Part shown: positions 45,700 to 57,369 of the stretch, in pieces
How the letters are laid out: every line of letters begins with the position of its first letter
Numbering within the stretch: the first letter of the stretch is position 1
Source: Strobilurus pachycystidiatus
Lineage: Eukaryota; Basidiomycota; Agaricomycetes; Agaricales; Physalacriaceae
DNA length: 64,000 bases
Assembly: GCA_019915135.1 (NCBI GenBank)
Contig: JAHLMK010000009.1
Location: 930,001 to 994,000 of the forward strand
Reading direction: 5' to 3'
Made by a program: the position numbers and the translations under genes
The notes under the pieces: generated by a model
Databases searched by the model: none
What the model was told of the DNA's origin: nothing
Seen by the model: the letters and a program-made list of their open reading frames with translations, nothing else

Positions 45700-47757
45700 A
45701 CTCACTCAACCTTCCGTGCAACGGCCCGGGAACGCAACTTGTACGTGTTTGACTAAGAGGCGATTAATGGGACAAAAGAGCGAAAAGATTTTGTCTAACT
45801 TACAGAGCTAGGCGGATTGTCCTGCTGCTGCTGCAGAAGAGATTCTGCCGCCCGACGGGACATATTCCTCTGGCGAGGGACCCTGGAAGGCCCAGCGTTA
45901 GTGGCCACGAGTGGTCGGGAAGGACCCGGCGCTAGGAAGTCCCTATTCGCGGCAGGCATGCGAATGCTGGGGGGAGGGAAGATGCCAGAGCCTGTACCCC
46001 ATCGCCCGCTTTTCTAAGATGGAATGAGATTCCATTTGCGAGTAGAGACTCGATGGAAGACTCACTTTGCTGGACAGATAGTCATACAGCATGGTTTGCT
46101 TAGGGGCGGGCCGAGCCTGCGCCTAATGCGCTATGAGCCCAGTTACCCGAATCACAAAGGCAAAGTACTCACAATAGTCGAGACTGAGACCGAGTCCTTT
46201 GAGGGACTGACGGAGGGTCTAAAGGAAGAAGCGTTTGAGGAGGAGGAGGGGTAGCTCAAACGAGGCGACGAATCCTCGGAGGACGCCTCGGACGGTGAGG
46301 AGGGTTGGACGAGTGCGAGTGCAATGTTGTCTTCCTCCTCGCTGGCGGTACGGGTAACAGAGGGCTCCTCTCCGATAGATGCGGCATCGCTTTCGGCCGC
46401 TAGGTTTTGGGTGGTGATGGGGCCATCTTCGCGCTGGGAGCCGGTTTCAACGGCCAAGTTCTCTTTTTCTGAGAGACCGAGTTCGTCCTCGTCGCTGCCG
46501 AAGAGATCATCCTGGAACAAAATCGTCAAGAACCCGAGTGTCATGTTGTGATGAAGTAGCGTACCAGATCTCCAGCGGGCGACCCAAAGCCGTAGTCATC
46601 GACCACGAACTAGGTAAGAATAGATTTGTTGAGTAACTTGGCAAGTATCCGGAACTAGCCACGCTCACCATTCTTTTCGTAGCGCGAACATCTGCGCCGC
46701 CGCCGCCGCCGCCGTCCGACTTGCGCTTTTTGTCGCACGGCGTCGGGGTGACTGGGGACCCCGTCAATGGATGTTGGCCTAGAGCATTCCCGACGACGAC
46801 GGTAGTCCATCCAGGGAACGACGACGCTTCGGGAGTGAGAACGCCATGCTGAGCCGTCCCACGGCGGTTCTTAGGGGTGTGGATTACGCCCAAATGAGGA
46901 GGGAACGGCAGCAAGGTGGGGTATACGTCGACGCCCTCTTTGGCGCGGACTGGCGAGGGATAGCCGATCGGAAGCAAAGATGTGGCGTGGTTGAGAACGC
47001 TGCCGTCCCGTCCGAAGTGGACAACGGGGGAGCGCAGGACGATGGGAGAGCGGAGTCGATCCGAGGAACCCGGTACAGGGAGTCGCAGGCGGCTCGAGGT
47101 GGGGAGGTCGACAGCGGAAGCCTCGGAGGCTGCTAGTTTTGCGGAAAAATCTAGCAGTTTGACGCAGTCAGTAGACGCAGAGTATTGAAGCCAAGGGACT
47201 CACCCGATACAGTTGCACTATTGTCGGGTTGGACGACAGGTGCCGCGGGTCGGTCGACGTCATAAAGATGGTCGATGGCGGCTGCCCGCACGTAGTTGGC
47301 TTCAACTTCGTGGGCAACGCGGGCGAGGCGTGCCAAAACAAACTGGGAGTTGGAGTAAGAGGAAGGTACATCTGATCAGGCACACGACTTACGGCTTCGC
47401 CTCGCTTCTGCCAAATAAAGAGAGACTTGACATCGTTGCCCGCTGGACGCGCAGCGTGTTCCGGGAATTTTAGCACGAAGAGAGCCCAAGCTTGGTGGCC
47501 AAACTCTGTCAAAGCCTGTGCACCTCCATCGCGAGCGTGCTCGAATGCGGAAAGGAGCCCGCACGCCCAAGCGTCTTCTTGGCGCGCAACAAAGTCTGCT
47601 GCGGGGCCGGGCGAAGTGGGAAAGTCGGTCGTGTAAATCTCCTGTCGGAGGTTGTTAGATAAAGTTTTGATCCGCGCGGTTCAATTAAGCTCACCCTGAA
47701 ATTGAAGGTATTGGCAGCCATTGCAGTGAGCGAGAGTATGGTGCGTCGAATGCGCAT
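45700..47757 (-). CDS. Island-type hypothetical protein, multi-exon
   Basis: The start is at 47757 (MRIRRTILSLTAMAANTFNF) or at the internal MAANTFNF (47721). Exons joined by clear GT-AG introns read EIYTTDFPTSPGPAADFVAR, QEDAWACGLLSAFEHARDGG, KFPEHAARPAGNDVKSLFIW, FVLARLARVAHEVEANYVRA, then a Pro-rich part (LPIGYPSPVRAKEGVDVYPT, HLGVIHTPKNRRGTAQHGVL). A basic GGGGGGADVRATKRM and an acidic DLFGSDEDELGLSEKENLAV lead into a long Ser-rich tail. The 3' end near 45.7 kb (RRAAESLLQQQQDNPPSS) is unresolved. I recognise no domain. It is probably a repeat-island gene of mushrooms. Confidence 0.5.
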
Positions 47758-47859
47758 TTTATCGTTGCATTTAAACCATCCTGACAGAGTTTCTGGAAAG
47801 ACTACAGAGTCGCTGCGCTGGGCTCGTGGTTCACCATGAGGCCCGACCTTTTTTTTCGT

Positions 47860-48350
47860 ACGACGATCCTTGACTTTCTATCAGTCGAGAACCCAGTGGG
47901 TCGTCGCACGAATTCAAGTTTCCCTCTTCTTCATTACTCTGCGGCGAAGAACTTCTGCTTTTGCATGAGGCGACGAGGCCTATCCCATGGAGTTGCTTCT
48001 AGTAATTCAATCGGGACGCTTCTTCATTTCTGTGAGGCGAAGGAAGCGTTCCTGCTTTTTCCTGAGGCGACGCTGACGTGGCCTAGCTATGGGTGAAGGT
48101 GCTTCTGGTAATTCAATTTGCGGGCTTCTTGCTGTGAATGGCGTGTTTGCTTTTCCATGAGGCGGTACGGACTTCGACTGGCTATCAAACGAGGTTGCTA
48201 GTACCGGCTTTCTGTACGGCGATGATGTGCACTTTCTATTCGACGATACGGACCTGGCTGATTCTTGGGCGACGATGCTTCTAACAGTCCAATTCGAGAT
48301 CTTCTTGAGATGATTCAACGAGGTTGCTATGGCCTTTCCGTATGGACTTT
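47860..48350 (+). repeat. Degenerate tandem repeat, unit about 110 bp
   Basis: Phrases such as tgaggcgac(g), gcttct(a/g)gtaattcaat and tgcttttccatgaggcg recur at roughly 100-130 bp spacing with strong divergence. No coding pattern was recognised. Confidence 0.5.
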
Positions 48351-48547
48351 TATGCGTACAAAATATTTTTTCTGCCAAGATCACTTTTGCATGCTTTTGC
48401 GGCAGAGGTATCTACTACACACGGAATGTAGGGCCCTTGCGGGTAACACAATCAGTGTATTGACAAACTACTCGAAGAGTATTCACTGCTAGAGATCTTG
48501 GTCAGTTGAATCGAATGCAATCAGGACGGCGTCTTACAGGAAAAGAG

Positions 48548-49166
48548 TTATCGCAGCCGCCGCGGGCGCGGACGCCTGCTCAAATCCGCGGGGTCGCCAG
48601 GCTGGAAATCCGGCCCTTTGCGCTGAAAAATACGCCAGGCGTAGAACTTCAAAGTTTTGAAAACGTCCTGCCAATTTGTTGAACGAAGAATATAGTCGAA
48701 GATGATCCTTACCCGTCGGACCACCAGCCGTTGGCCAACCTCCTTCGGTCCGGTCTTCTTGAGGGATCGCCCGATGGGGAAAAGTTCGAGATACTGGACC
48801 CAGAAGCGATCCTCCCAATCGCAATACTGAAAAGGATCCTCTTTGCGCCACACAACGAAAAAGTCTGGAGCAATGGAGCGAAGAAAGCGATGTTCTTCTG
48901 GCTTCAAGATCTGACCGAGATTTGAGATCTAGATGCGTCCAGGGCGACTGTGAATGCATGCTTACTGAGGAGGCCTTCAAATTGTAGGGCCTCTGGATTG
49001 CCAGGTCAGCGAAGCGAAGCGCTTCGACCGTTATGAGCCGCGGCGGCGAAATAGACGAGCAGACGGCGTCTTGAACGCTGGCAGCTCTGGGACTCGGAGG
49101 AGTCAGCGGAGGAGTCAGAGGAGTTGGCGGAGGGCTCATGGGTGCTAACTTGCCCCCCCGCACCAC
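48548..49166 (-). CDS. Hypothetical protein, three exons
   Basis: The start ATG at 49164-49166 gives MVRGGKLAPMSPPPTPLTPP. Exon 1 ends PYNLKASS at gtaagc. The next exon reads ILKPEEHRFLRSIAPDFFVV then WRKEDPFQYCDWEDRFWVQY, and ends VVRR. A 45-nt intron (gtaagg...ttggcag) leads to DVFKTLKFYAWRIFQRKGPD and the basic end RRPRPRRLR (stop 48548-48550). The aromatic-rich W/Y/F spacing suggests a compact helical domain. I recognise no family. Confidence 0.5.
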
Positions 49167-49535
49167 AGCGGCTGATGCCTTTTAAACTGGCGCAGATCAT
49201 ATTCTTGGATGGGGATGCGCTACTTGAGAGGTTGGCAAGGCCGCTTGAGGCTAACAAAGAAGTTCCGAACGAGCTCTGAGAAACGTATCATGTAAACAGA
49301 GCATTATACTACAAGAACAGGGTATATCGGTACAATCGAAATCTAGGAGAGGACCCCTGAGCATATGAAGACAAGCTACATAAAATTCCGTACCAATCAC
49401 GGCAGACGTCGTTTTTGAAGTTTTCTGTGGAATGCCAATGTCCCTGGTTCCACCTACGGGCAATCTGAACGCGGGGTTCTACGCGAACGGGCGTGATGCA
49501 TACCGTTATACCTGTTCGTGTTCTGCGCGGTGTTC

Positions 49536-50268
49536 CTATTTGACTGAGATAACCGGCATTGATACTTTGTTGCCATCGGGCTGGGGTCCATCTGTATATG
49601 TCAGGAAGGGAATCTCTGCGATCAATCCTCTGTGCGCGCGTGAGACGATGCTAATCTCAAATCGAAGTGTTCCATACCATTCTGCAGACCAAATGATCCT
49701 CCAGTATCTGACCACCCTCCTCCGTGTAGAAGAATGTGTCGCCAAGTCTGCCGACAGGTGGTAGCTGAAACTCGCTCGAACTTGCTTTGTGTTCGAGAAT
49801 GTGGAGTCGTGCGGTGCGATGTAAGACTGTCCTTCCCCGGGACGTCACGGACGGAGTGCGATCCTCTATCATCATATCCTCTGCCTCTAGTCTGTGAAAT
49901 ATTCGCTCCAATAGCTAAAAGCCGCTATGAGTTGTCTTTCGTGTCATTGATAGACTGACACGCACCATAACACCAGCGGATCGCCATATCATCAAAGAGG
50001 ACACTGTAGTCTCGTCAAGTCGAGGGTCCGACAGACAGAACGTGTTTTGAAATGTCTTCCAAAGGTCGCTCAAAAAGTCGGTTACCTCCGAAACTCCTAG
50101 TTTCCGAGCAACGTTGTACCGGTGTTGATAATGCAGTGCCCAATCCAAGTGGTCCTTCCGAAACGTGCCGCTGGAAGACATATTCATCGACGGCAGTAAC
50201 TCATTTGCTTGGGAGCTTGAAGACATCGGTGGAGTATGGTGATGGTTTGAGAGAGAGGTGGTTCGCAT
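49536..50268 (-). CDS. Hypothetical protein, two or more exons
   Basis: The first exon contains ELLPSMNMSSSGTFRKDHLD, WALHYQHRYNVARKLGVSEV and LWKTFQNTFCLSDPRLDETT, ending MIWRSAGV before a gt. A later exon reads FERVSATTCRQTWRHILLHG and HRGLIAEIPFLTYTDGPQPD, ending SMPVISVK (stop 49536-49538). The join was not fixed. The gene may start at MSSSSQAN rather than MRTTSL. No domain was recognised. Confidence 0.4.
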
Positions 50269-50322
50269 TACATCATGCGCCAGTGAATTGACAGTCGTAC
50301 TAACAGCACGTATCTACACGAA

Positions 50323-51077
50323 CTATGTCTGACTCGAAGGAGGCAAAGCTTCATGCAACGTCACATGTAGAGGCAGAGAACACGAAGGGAGGGGCTTATC
50401 CGAGTTAAGGGGATAACGTTCGCTAGGACGATGTCAGTAAGAGGAAAGAAAGCAATATGGCGGAAAACATACTGAAGAGCCCTCATCACTGGATCGGTCA
50501 AGCAACGAATACGAGCGGCAGCCCACTTTAAGGCAGAGACGATATCCTGGCGTCATTAGTTGCCTAGCATCCGACAAACAAAGATGAGATACCCAGCGAC
50601 GAATGCGACTATGATACCAAAGGTTATCCGCTCGTACGCCTTCGCGGACGATCTCGGGGTACCGAATGAACCAAGTGCGAAAAAAGGCCTTGATCCAGAC
50701 TTTGATGGCTCGTGCATCGCTTTTTTTCCAAACGTGGAGAAAATTGAGCCCTACAGCAGCGATGGTGTGCAGTTCGTCGGTGGTGAAACCCTGGTCGCGT
50801 CATTCGAATGAGAATCAAACTATTGATGCGCATAAGCGAGAAGCTTACTGTCGGTGTTCTCAGAGGAACAGAGTATATCTCGAACAGTGTTTTTGGCGCG
50901 TTTGGTGGGACCCGTAAAGAGTGAGGCCGGCAGGTCACAGTCAGAGGTTGTTGGTCTGGCATAACCAAGAAGGGGCAGTCCGGGATATGTGGTCATGTTG
51001 GCGAGACATCCATGCCGTTTTAGTAGAGCAGCCTTGCTCTTCTTCTCCGTTGTACACTCCGGAAGAGACGACGGCAA
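50323..51077 (-). CDS. Hypothetical helical protein, multi-exon
   Basis: The start ATG at 51075-51077 gives MPSSLPECTTEKKSKAALLK, RHGCLANMTTYPGLPLLGYA and LFTGPTKRAKNTVRDILCSS. The next exon reads GFTTDELHTIAAVGLNFLHV, WKKSDARAIKVWIKAFFRTW, FIRYPEIVREGVRADNLWYH and SRIRRWVSHLCLSDARQL. Later exons give DIVSALKWAAARIRCLTDPV and a short Pro-rich end (stop about 50323-50325). Codon choice and the absence of stops support coding over long stretches. The family is lineage-restricted as far as I can tell, and its function is unknown. Confidence 0.5.
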
Positions 51078-51375
51078 CGCGCTGCGATGGATGTGCCTGA
51101 CAGTGATAGGAAGAGAAGAGAAGAGGTGCGCATTGATGGACGACTACAAGTAGTGCGTATTTTCCCTAAACCAACTTGGCCGTCACGGTGCCTGATTAGC
51201 GCATTTGGGCGGCGGAGGAATCCGTAAAATCTGCTATCGCGAGCTGATTGGAAGCGAAGATGAATCCACGAAGCAATAAGGTGGTCGGAACGATGGGGTG
51301 GTGTGCTCGATGTCTCCTTATAGACCATACTATGGCAGTAGAGTTAGAAGGCGATGCCAATTTCGGGTAAAATCA

Positions 51376-53290
51376 GCAAGTCTCGTTAACACGCCACGTC
51401 AAGATGGCCTCACGAAGAGAATAAACTCGAGGGCGATATTGGGTACGCCTGGTCGTTGCGAGCTGATTGAAAGCGAAGGTAAATCCACGAAGCAATAAGG
51501 TGGTCGGATGCTCGTGTCGATGGAAGCGTATCTGCGGGTGAAATTATGCACTCGTTAACACGCCATGTGACGTTCTGATCCTGCCTCGCTCTTTAAGGAC
51601 CTCCATGAGTATCAAGAGTCAAGAGTATACTCGCATACTTGACTCGTCATAATACTCATGAGTATGACTCGTTCTGATCCGCGGATCAAGACGAGTCAAG
51701 TCAAAGATGGGTCGCGAGTATGAGTTTTGGAGACATCAATTTTCATAATAGGTGTATCATCATATATTCCTTGAGTAAATGAATGTTTTGTGAATCCTCT
51801 ATGTATATTTAATCAATAACTTCTATATGATAGTCATTCATTATATAAATGGAATGATATACACTTGAAAAGCAAGAGTATCCGTGAGTATTGACCTGTT
51901 AAACCCGTACTCGTCTTGATCCGTACCCGTATGAGTCAAGTCAAAGAAGAGTCACGAGTATTGGTTTTGAAGCATGAGTACTCATGTCACGGGTCAAGAG
52001 TATACTCGAGTATTGACTCGTGGAGGTCCTTATCGCTCTTGCTGCCACGAAGACGATAGACCAGATGCCGAGATTGTCTTGAAATTCTCAAGTAGTTGGT
52101 CTCCACCGTCTAGAGTGCAAGCAAAATTGAATTGACAGTAGGTTTAGCGGAGCGTATCTGCGGGTGAAATCATACACTCGTTAACACGCCATGTGACGTT
52201 CTGATCCTGCCTCGCTCTTGCTGCCACGAAGATGATACCGAGATTGTCTTGGACTTCTCAGGTAGTCATGGTGCCGGTCTCCGCCGTCTAGAGTGCAAAA
52301 AAATGAAATTGAGAGTAGATTCAGCAGACCATAGCTTCGGGTGGATTCATACGAACTCGTCAACACGTCGCAAATGTCGTTAACACACCACATGAAATCC
52401 CGATGACCATATCTTCGTGGATTCATACGAACTCGTCAACACGTCGCAGATGTCGTTAACACACCACATGAAATTCCGATCCTGCCTCGCTCTTGCTGGC
52501 ACGAAGGACGTATCTGAAATCGGAAGTTTCTTGAGGTTCTCAGGGATTTACAGTGAAGTTAAAGGTTTCCCTCGTCTCGAGTGCAAGAAAAAGTTATCAT
52601 GATTCCATGCTAACGACGTACGATAGGCGCTATGGCCGTATAATTCGAACTGACCATCCACGCACGTTTTTAAGCCAGTAAGCGACGTTTCCTGATGTTC
52701 CATCCCCTCTGTGTCCTCCTTCGGTGCGAAGGCTAGGCGAACGAAGCGATTGATTGGTCGGATGTCGGTTCCTACAGGGGGTAGTCGTTGTCTTGTACCC
52801 GATACCATTGTATACACAGATGGCAGGGTTTGCGGGAGTTCTAGAAAGACGTGGCGAGACGAGACGTGGCGGCAAATGCAGAAGAGGGAGGCTGACTGTA
52901 CCCAGTACCATTGTATACACAGATGGCAGGGTTTCGCGTGGTGGGCAAAGGCAGAGGAGGGTGGCTGACGTTAGCAGAGCAGAGTATCTGATATTCTGCG
53001 ATTACATCATTCCGACTTCGCCTTTTCCCATCGTCGTCGTACCAGCCCAGCAGCCCAGCAGCCCCACCGCGTGTATACGCGTGAGCGCTGTCTCTCTTTG
53101 AAATTGTATCTGGCCTCCCAATCTCTCGCGCCGTCGACTTTCTCCACCGGCGATTTCGTTTTCGTCGCATTCTAGCCAGCCTGCCCTTGGTTCTCGTACG
53201 CTCGGATAGATTCGCAATCACCTCGCACAGTCTCCTTCTGCTTTCAGACGTGACATTTTTATTGCGGCTAGCCCTGCGTGTACGTGTACG
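51376..53290 (+). repeat. Segmental duplication, copy B (with MITE inserted)
   Basis: The same sequence as 30188-31669, interrupted by the 439-bp element at 51594-52032. The offset to copy A is 21188 bp before the insertion and 21621 bp after it. Divergence from copy A starts at gtgctgtctcc (53291), just before the first exon of the gene at 53319. Confidence 0.92.
51594..52032. mobile_element. hAT-type MITE (439 bp) with 8-bp target-site duplication
   Basis: Terminal inverted repeats are taaggacctccatgagt at the left and, on the other strand, taaggacctccacgagt at the right. The target-site duplication is tcgctctt (51586-51593 and 52033-52040). The empty site is preserved in copy A of the host duplication (30412-30419). 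The interior is AT-rich and non-coding, and carries repeated gagtcaag / gtatactcg phrases near both ends. An 8-bp duplication with short inverted repeats is characteristic of hAT elements. Confidence 0.93.
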
Positions 53291-53318
53291 TGCTGTCTCC
53301 TTAAACACTTCCCGATCG

Positions 53319-56243
53319 ATGGCCAATACTCATTGTGCAGCAAGACAGTCGAGTTATTCCGCAAATCTCACCGTGATGAGTCCTCTACATTTCGATCGTC
53401 AGGGGAGGTAAGTGTTCGTGTTTCGTTAGACTGTATAAGTACTCATTATTTTCTATGCGGCCAGAATTCCGCAAGTCATGCATCCTGTTGATGTTCACGA
53501 GGATCCCACCTGGAGCATCATTCCGAACTCTGAGTGTAGGGTCATCGTCACGCGCAATCTGCATGTGTACTACTCGATGGGTTCCAATACTTTACCACCA
53601 CTTCCAGATCACAATATCATGCCCTTTGATCCCCTCCCCAAACCCGCTCCTGATCCAACGGCATATTTAGATCGCCACTGGGCAAGTGACCACACGCCGT
53701 GGCAAGCGTTCTTACCGCGCGACACAGACAGCGCCTGCCAATGTCAGCTTTTCCAATCACTGTCATTTACGCGGGAGTCGATCACATTGGTACCCGAGGG
53801 TCAAAAGGAGTGGCGACTTGAACAATGTCACATAGATCAACTCCGAGAACTGGAGTGGATTTTATGCACGCTGCGACAAGCATTCCTCGACAAGATCAAA
53901 TTCCTCAACGTTGGGTACACATCCTTTCCAATCCAGCACTACAACTTGTACGGCCGCCCTCAGCGTACTCGTCTCCGTACAATTCACCAAGCTATACGCG
54001 CCCGCTCTGCCTTGCTTATGCTTGGCGCCGAAGTTTCATTCTTGTTCGCGTACGTACAGGCAACCTCTGGCTCCACTGCGTTGGACTGGCGTAATCTAAT
54101 CGCCCCCCACGCGATACCTCATCATTTGCTTGATTTCATCGAGTTGTCCTGGTTGTTCGACCATGGCCTTTCCTATCAAACTATGCTGTTACCCGAGGAA
54201 TGGGTCGTCAACAGGACAGAACGTATAGGAGCTCTCGTCCATATGAAGCATTGCAGTTGGGTTCCTTTGTTCTTTGTCTTCCATAATTTCCATGTTCCGT
54301 TGTGGTTGTATTTCGGTACTACCACCGACATCTTGAAGCACTCCGTGACTCGTCTGGATCGGGACGCAATCCGAGAAGCTTCCCGTTGGCCGATTGAATC
54401 CGTTCCTGCTCCCAAATCCATCCCTACGAAGTGTCACAGGCCGGTGATACCACGTCCTCTCTTTCCTCAGCCCCATCCTTCTTCGGTGGAATCTTTCATT
54501 GATCCGAGTCCAACATCTACTCCCAATCTTCTACCTGTTTATGAACCTGTTTTCCCAGGGGATCGCAAAACCTTCCAGCTCCTGGGCGAGTCGTGGCAGT
54601 CTTTCCTGGATCGACGTGATCAGCACATAGCTGAGCTCCGTCGTGAAGAGGGTGCTTCTGACAGGCAGGCTCGTGAGGAAAGGGAGGCACGAGTCATAGA
54701 CCAAAACATGCCTTCAGGGTCTGTCGTATTCGTATGGGAGGAAGGTCCTCGAGGATATCTTGTTCGGAATCACGTTAGAAATTGTATGCTGAGCTCTTAC
54801 TGGTACAGTTTCACTCCCTCCCAGCGACTGTATTGTTCGTGGACGGACGAGTGGGATCTAATTGACGAGCTCGGCGTTGATCAACCTGTTGAGTCCAATC
54901 TCGATGCCGATATAGACGATATAGACGAACCCCTGCCCACTGACGGGCCTATCAACGAGTCTGATGTTGCTTTCACCGACAGTCTTGTCACCGACTCTGG
55001 TGTTGCGGAACCCGAAGAAGGCGAAGAAGGCGAGATTATCGAGACAATACAAACTCCTCCTACGTTGTATACCCCCCCTCCCCCTCGTATAACTGTCACC
55101 AGTATGAGTGCTGCGGACGTTGCCCCTCTGACTGTGGCCTGCATTTCGCCTGCAGAGCTAATAACGTCACGGTTCGGGATTACGATACCACAGGCTGATC
55201 TGGTGGTTCCTTGCGACGACAGTCGTTGGAAAGACGCTCTTCACTCGAGTGGCATGCACAAATGCGAGCAGACTCGTCTGCCCGTCAATCGGCTCGCATT
55301 TGTCCAAGCAATCGAACTCCTTCGGAGTCTTGATGATCTCCCACCCCAGTTCCTAGCTCGCTTCAACAGCTGGAGTGACATGAGTGTCGACAATCCTCTC
55401 TCTATCTGCCTCAGGACGCGTGCTTTCAATCTGCGAACGGGTGTTGTCGCAAATGCTGAAATGGTTTACGAAATCGTTCCGCTCTCGGAAAGCGCCACAT
55501 GTCGGCTCTTCGTTTTCACAGCGACAGATTTCCTCCATTGCTTGCGAGCAGGCGCACACACTGTTGAGGACCTTATCGTGTATCTTGTCGGGCGCGGTAT
55601 GCGCTATTGTCGCTGCTTCGTATGGCCCAAGGCCCATTCGTCCAACTCTATACCTCGTATCCCCCGCTACATCCCAATGCGACCTTACCGTTACACACCT
55701 GACTCGGCGGAGTTCTTCCGCTACTTTCGTCGATGCCGGGATCTGTTGTGCGACCCAAAGGTGGCCCGCGCGGCTCTCTCTCGTGGCGGCATTGTGTGGC
55801 GCATAACATTAGAGCACGTACCGTCATCGTGGGCAAGCAGTGCTCCGAGTATGCGAACCATAGATGAGCATGGAAGGTTTCATTCGACGATTGACAGCGA
55901 ATTCGCATTGGTAGAAGAACCACTGACGGACGAACATATCGACATAATCTGCGGGGTTTATCGCGTGGCGAGGTCTCCCATTGAGAAGAGCGTACAACAG
56001 ACGGAAAATTTCTCGTGGTTTCCTCTACCCGACATGTGGCAGCACAGTGGGCTGGACTTGGGGGTATGGACACCAGACGCGGAATCATGGTTCAGAGATC
56101 GTGTTGCGGCCCACGCGAACGGTCCTGTTGCAATAAGGAATCAGACAGAATGGCGGCAGGCTCTGCGTGGCGTTCGGCATCTTGGGGAACTTCGGAGACG
56201 TGTAGAAGAATGTGCGAGCGAATGTATATCAAAGTTGAAGTAA
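53319..56243 (+). CDS. Large lineage-restricted protein of unknown function
   Basis: The start ATG at 53319 gives MANTHCAARQSSYSANLTVM. A 57-nt intron (53408-53464) joins HFDRQGR to IPQVMHPVDVHEDPTWSIIP, and the rest is one long exon (about 930 codons). The N-terminal half is rich in W, H and P (AYLDRHWASDHTPWQAFLPR) and has hydrophobic helices. The centre has a charged coiled segment (QHIAELRREEGASDRQAREE) and an SVVFVWEEGPRGYLVRNHVR motif. An acidic linker follows, then a globular C-terminal half (FNLRTGVVANAEMVYEIVPL, GRGMRYCRCFVWPKAH, RYTPDSAEFFRYFRRCRDLL). I cannot assign a domain. Motif arrays bracket it in inverted orientation, and a decayed fragment lies at 57974-58113. Confidence 0.72.
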
Positions 56244-56359
56244 CTCAGGCACGGTATCAATCTGGATGTAACTTATTTTCAGTCTGTTAAGGTCAAGATG
56301 GAATACATGCAGTGGACAAGCTTAAATAAATAGATATAGATTATAACGTAGATCGAGGC

Positions 56360-56980
56360 GGAATGGAATTTGTATACAGCGTGTCAACGAGCTGCAATCT
56401 GTACACGGCGTGTTAACGAAAATGTGTGGAGAATCAACGAGCTACATTCAGATTCCAACGCTGGAATGTATCTCACGAGTAAGTACACGCTCTCTTGAAT
56501 CGTTGCTCAATTACGGGCTTACCTTTGACAGGAAACCCTCGAATTTGACATCCTCCAGAGAGGACATCTGGACGCCGCCTCCTTCGGTCTTCGAAGCGCT
56601 AGGTGTCGAAGTGTCTGTCCGCTGTCTGAGGCTAAGGTAGACCCCGATAGATTTAAACGTAGATCGAGGTAGAATGGAATTTGTACACGGCGTGTTAACG
56701 AGCTGCCATACTTACACAGCGTGTTAACAGGCTTACCTTTGACAGGATACCTTCGACCTCCTTCGGTCTTTGACCGGCTAGGTGTCGAAGTGCTTGTCTG
56801 CTATTCGAGGCAAAGCAGCACCCCAGATAGATTTGAACGTAGATCGAGGGCGGAATGGAGTTTGTACACGGACGTGTTAACGAACCGTCATCTGTACACG
56901 GCGTGTTAACGAACCGTCATCTGTACACAACGTGTTAACGAGCCGCCATCTGTACACGGCGTGTTAACGAAGGTATGTAG
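56360..56980 (+). repeat. Right-oriented motif array (GTGTTAACGA)
   Basis: Repeated tgtacac(g)gcgtgttaacga phrases occur near 56408, 56691, 56721, 56874, 56904, 56934 and 56962, with gaatttgtacacgg and atctgtacac spacers. The orientation is the reverse of the copies left of the 53319 gene. Confidence 0.85.
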
Positions 56981-57290
56981 TAGTAGTAGCAGAGATTAGC
57001 TCCGTTCAGATTCCAACGCTGGAGTCTATCTCACGAGTCACGAGTAAGTACAGGCTCTCTTGAATCGTTGCTCAATCTTACCTTTGACAGGAAACCTTCG
57101 AGCTCGTCAAGCAGTTATTTATCGAGGTGGGTGCTCATCGTTGCAGTCCGTGTCGCTGGCCAGTGTTGACGTCGTGTCAGTCGCTGTCTGGCGATATCCG
57201 CCAGAGAGGACATCTGGACGCCGCCTCCTTCGGTCTTCGAAGCGCTAGGTGTCGAAGCGCCTGTCTGCTGTCCGAGACACAGCAGGACCC
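56551..57290 (+). repeat. Three diverged copies of a roughly 90-bp segment
   Basis: The phrase ccgcctccttcggtcttcga + agcgctaggtgtcgaag recurs near 56575, 56757 (partial) and 57216. Each is preceded by gagaggacatctgg or a remnant and followed by ctgtc(c/t)gctgtc. Parts of ctcacgagtaagtac..ctctcttgaatcgttgct also recur (56472 and 57041). Confidence 0.7.
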
Positions 57291-57369
57291 CAGACTCCGA
57301 TTACGTCCTGACCTGTCCAAGATAAAAGACGTAGCAGCGACTCGTAGGGACAACTCACTTCTTTACGCC

